DNA of 50,297 bases from DATIGJ01 sp035644155 (lineage in GTDB: Bacteria > Patescibacteriota > Microgenomatia > Levybacterales > UBA12049): positions 1 to 50,297 of the forward strand of contig DASQPC010000081.1 of NCBI GenBank assembly GCA_035644155.1. Reading direction: 5' to 3'. Below the pieces are notes generated by a model. The model ran no database searches. It was not told the DNA's origin and saw only the letters and a program-made list of their open reading frames with translations. The position numbers and the translations under genes were made by a program. Below, in pieces: positions 47,997 through 50,297 of this stretch (its first letter is position 1; each line of letters begins with the position of its first letter).

Positions 47997-48908
47997 ATGT
48001 TAAATATTATTGGTAAAAAAAATTGGTATTTTGTGATTTCACTTTTGGTAATTATTCCAGGAGTTATATCTCTCTTGATGTGGGGAATTAATCTCTCGAT
48101 TGATTTTACTGGTGGTTCTCGTATGACGCTTTCTTCACAACAAGTGATCAATAATCAAAACGTTAGCAAGGTACAAAATATTTTTCATCAACAAAATATC
48201 GAAGTTGTCACAACACAAGTCTCAGGCAAACAAATCATTCTTCGTACAAAACCAATGACTGAAAAACAAGATGCACAGATTTTGACATCGTTGCAGCAAA
48301 TTGGTTCTTTCAAACAAGAAGAATTTGAAACAATTGGTCCAGTTATCGGAAAAGAGATCACGCTTAATGCTCTCAAATCCATAGCAATCGCAGCGTTTCT
48401 TATCGTATTTTACATTGCTTGGTCTTTTAGAAAAGTACCAAAACCTGTGAGCAGTTGGAGATTTGGTATTTGCGCAATTATTGCGCTTTTGCATGATGTG
48501 TTGGTGGTTGTTGGTATTTTTTCTCTTCTTGGTCATTTCTTCCATGTTGAAGTTGACAATCTTTTTGTGACAGCAATTTTGACTGTCGTTGGGTTCTCAG
48601 TGCATGATACGATTGTCGTGTTTGATCGAATCAGAGAAAATCTACGCAGGACAATCAGTACACCATTTGCACAAGTTGTGAATGATTCAATCCTTCAGAC
48701 ACTGGTGAGATCTTTGAATACATCACTTACTGCACTTCTTGTTTTGTTGACACTTCTTATTTTTGGGGGAGAAAGTGTTAGATGGTTTATTGTTGCTTTA
48801 CTTATTGGTATTACGAGTGGTACGTATTCTTCTATCTTTAATGCTGCACCGCTTCTCGTCCTTTGGGAAGAATTTGATGCCAAACGAAGAGCAAAGAAAA
48901 GTAAATAA
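47997..48908 (+). CDS. secF: Protein translocase subunit SecF
   Basis: 303 residues, six helices. GINLSIDFTGGSRMTL starts the periplasmic part; TIGPVIGKEITLNALKSIAIA, ALLHDVLVVVGIFSLLG and TVVGFSVHDTIVVFDRIRENLR are the SecF signatures, then LNTSLTALLVLLTLLIFGG. It lies two bases after secD. Confidence 0.96.
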   Translation: MLNIIGKKNWYFVISLLVIIPGVISLLMWGINLSIDFTGGSRMTLSSQQVINNQNVSKVQNIFHQQNIEVVTTQVSGKQIILRTKPMTEKQDAQILTSLQQIGSFKQEEFETIGPVIGKEITLNALKSIAIAAFLIVFYIAWSFRKVPKPVSSWRFGICAIIALLHDVLVVVGIFSLLGHFFHVEVDNLFVTAILTVVGFSVHDTIVVFDRIRENLRRTISTPFAQVVNDSILQTLVRSLNTSLTALLVLLTLLIFGGESVRWFIVALLIGITSGTYSSIFNAAPLLVLWEEFDAKRRAKKSK

Positions 48909-48981
48909 AATCCTCTGAATACTTTACTTAGATTAACCAATCATCAATTTAGTTTTGCAACGAGTTCATTGGTAGGACGAC

Positions 48982-49158
48982 ATGCAAGAAATTGAGTTAA
49001 CTGATCCTTATTATTTCAATCAAGAAAAAGCAACCGTTGAGAAAATTCACGAAACAACAACAGTCTTTATTCAAGGATCGGCAATAACAAGTGTTGAAAA
49101 AATTACTGATGAAGAAGCGAGGAAGCTGTATGTTTTTCTCGTAAAGAAGAAGCGTTAA
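48982..49158 (+). CDS. Small hypothetical protein (58 residues)
   Basis: MQEIELTDPYYFNQEKATVE begins a 58-residue frame that ends FLVKKKR, acidic with a basic tail. AGGAC lies six bases before the ATG as a possible ribosome binding site. Its stop touches the stop of the convergent YqeY-like gene, and codon use looks like that of its neighbours, which supports a real gene. No family recognised. Confidence 0.5.
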   Translation: MQEIELTDPYYFNQEKATVEKIHETTTVFIQGSAITSVEKITDEEARKLYVFLVKKKR

Positions 49159-49611
49159 CTATTTTGCTAATGCTTCTCGTACCAATTTACTAACCATCCC
49201 ACCATCGGCTTTGCCTTTGACTTGTGGCATCAGAGCGTTCATAACTTTGCCCATCTCATCAACTGATGACACACCTGATTTTTGTACAGCCTCGGCAACA
49301 AGCTTTCTCACTTCATCTTCACCCATTTGTTCAGGTAAATATTTTTGAAGAAGTGCTAATTCTTTTTCTTCTTTTTCAGCAAGTTCTGGACGATTAGCAT
49401 TTCTAAATTGTTCAATAGAATCTCTATGTTGTTTTGCTTCTTTTTGGATAACATTCATCACGTCTTCTTCACTTGCTTCATATCCTGCGCCGCCTTTTTG
49501 AATTTCTGCATAACCAATGGCAGAAATGACCATACGAAGGACAGAGGTCTTCATCTCGTCTTTAGCGAGCATAGATTGTTTGAGTTCGTCTTTGAGTTGT
49601 TGCTTGGTCAT
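49159..49611 (-). CDS. GatB/YqeY domain protein
   Basis: 150 residues of the YqeY family: TKQQLKDELKQSMLAKDEMKTSVLRMVISAIGYAEI, an EEDVMNVIQKEAKQHRDSIEQF segment, LALLQKYLPEQM and a C-terminal GKVMNALMPQVKGKADGGMVSKLVREAL. The domain is shared with the tail of GatB and is thought to contact tRNA; the free protein has no clear role. There are two possible ATGs, 49617 and 49611. The extended -10 box ends right before the first and six bases before the second, so I take the second, as a leaderless start. Confidence 0.88.
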   Translation of the reverse strand: MTKQQLKDELKQSMLAKDEMKTSVLRMVISAIGYAEIQKGGAGYEASEEDVMNVIQKEAKQHRDSIEQFRNANRPELAEKEEKELALLQKYLPEQMGEDEVRKLVAEAVQKSGVSSVDEMGKVMNALMPQVKGKADGGMVSKLVREALAK

Positions 49612-49617
49612 AGACAT

Positions 49618-49626
49618 ATTATAACA
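49618..49626 (-). promoter_or_regulatory. Extended -10 promoter of the YqeY gene
   Basis: Minus strand TGtTATAAT with no good -35. The perfect TATAAT abuts the first ATG, and the expected transcription start coincides with the second ATG at 49611. Confidence 0.55.
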
Positions 49627-49638
49627 AAATTTATTGGA

Positions 49639-50297
49639 TTAGTTATCAGTAATAAATCCTTTGATTTGATGATTCCACATATTCTTAAAAAGTCCATTTG
49701 GTTTTTCCAGCAAATCATCAGGATTGCCATCTTCTGCAATTTTTCCAGATTTAATGACAATAATCCGATCCATTTTTTTCAGTGTTGATAAGCGATGAGC
49801 TATTGCTATAACTGTTCTATCTTTCATAAGTTTTTCAAGAGACTCCTGGATTGCGTGTTCACTTTCGCTATCAAGACTACTTGTCGCTTCATCAAGGATC
49901 AAAATCGGCGCATTCTTAAGAAATGCCCGAGCAATTGCAATTCTTTGGCGTTGACCTCCAGAAAGTTTGACTCCTCGCTCTCCAACTAAGGTTTCATATT
50001 TTTGAGGAAGTGACTCAATAAACTCATTTGCATTTGCAAGTTTGGCTGCGCGTCTGACCTCTTCATCTGTCGCATCAGGATTACTATAGCTGATATTTTC
50101 TTTGATGGTTCGATGAAACATACTCGTATCTTGCGGAACAAATGCAATATTTCGACGTAAACTTTCAAGCGTCACGTCTGAAATATTTTGTTCATCAATA
50201 GTGATATCACCTTTTTGGATTTCGAAATGACGAAGCAGCAGTGAAACAAATGTTGTTTTTCCTGCACCGCTTTTGCCCACCAATCCTACTTTTTGTC
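49639..50297 (-). CDS. ABC exporter (MsbA/MdlB type), ATPase domain, 5' truncated
   Basis: The last ~219 residues of an ABC transporter; the frame stays open to the right edge of the window. Walker A GLVGKSGAGKTTFVSLLLRHF, DITIDEQNISDVTLESLRRNIAFVPQDTSMFHRTIKENI (Q-loop), signature VKLSGGQRQRIAIARAF, Walker B ILILDEATSSLDSESE and switch His in IAHRLSTL are all visible. The pattern is that of fused membrane-ATPase exporters for lipids, peptides or drugs. The membrane domain, and so the substrate, is outside the window. Confidence 0.88.
   Translation of the reverse strand, partial: QKVGLVGKSGAGKTTFVSLLLRHFEIQKGDITIDEQNISDVTLESLRRNIAFVPQDTSMFHRTIKENISYSNPDATDEEVRRAAKLANANEFIESLPQKYETLVGERGVKLSGGQRQRIAIARAFLKNAPILILDEATSSLDSESEHAIQESLEKLMKDRTVIAIAHRLSTLKKMDRIIVIKSGKIAEDGNPDDLLEKPNGLFKNMWNHQIKGFITDN

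Overview
The window is an AT-rich bacterial chromosome segment with short intergenic gaps and the standard code: TGA is used as a stop and an SPF-type release factor 2 gene is present. Gene content points to the Candidate Phyla Radiation, most likely Microgenomates (inference). Pointers are a short TsaB beside TsaE and TsaC, FtsEX followed by a coiled-coil C39-like hydrolase, a long nucleotide-sugar cluster, a GT2-GtrA fusion, DUF4446, DUF3048, a winged-helix/nucleotidyltransferase protein before secDF, and many membrane-anchored extracellular proteins. A complete de novo purine operon plus a folate operon would be unusual for that group.

Region 1 (1-243): the 3' end of a CorA-type magnesium transporter, facing the end of the purine operon. 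Region 2 (243-17222, minus strand): one tightly packed operon for the route from PRPP to IMP. Transcription order is purF-purN fusion, purD-purS-purL fusion, purQ, purP, purH, a second purP, purB, purK, purE, purC, an EamA-family transporter, purM. It starts from a near-consensus promoter and a leader holding a predicted 16-codon peptide and a rho-independent terminator, which suggests attenuation. The two fusions join steps 1+3 and steps 2+4. Formate-dependent (PurP, twice) and folate-dependent (PurN, PurH) formylation enzymes are encoded side by side.

Region 3 (17235-18638, plus): a membrane-anchored hypothetical protein and prfB. Region 4 (18621-23754, minus): a folate operon with folP, folB, folE, a pabC-pabB fusion, folK and a COG1478 (CofE-like) ligase that probably replaces FolC. 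Its product would feed PurN and PurH next door. Region 5 (23770-30599, plus): ftsEX with a secreted hydrolase, the t6A genes tsaE, tsaC and a short tsaB, a CAP-domain protein and small membrane proteins. Region 6 (30601-43475, plus): surface glycan genes for dTDP-6-deoxyhexose, UDP-glucuronate/UDP-xylose and GDP-6-deoxymannose sugars, glycosyltransferases, an SBBP beta-propeller protein and a PMT/ArnT-like transferase. Region 7 (43476-50297): a decayed ORF and terminator, small proteins (DUF5679 zinc ribbon), DUF4446, DUF3048, a wHTH/NTase protein, secD-secF, a YqeY-like protein and the end of an ABC exporter.

Two signals cut across regions. First, several promoters have a -10 hexamer about 6 nt before the ATG, so many mRNAs look leaderless; this decides some starts. 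Second, a small palindromic repeat (ends CTGTCAT / ATGACAG) occurs between genes at 45929-45998 and also in frame inside purK and purH, encoding linker residues in the same reading frame both times. It resembles in principle the coding palindromic elements known from Rickettsia.
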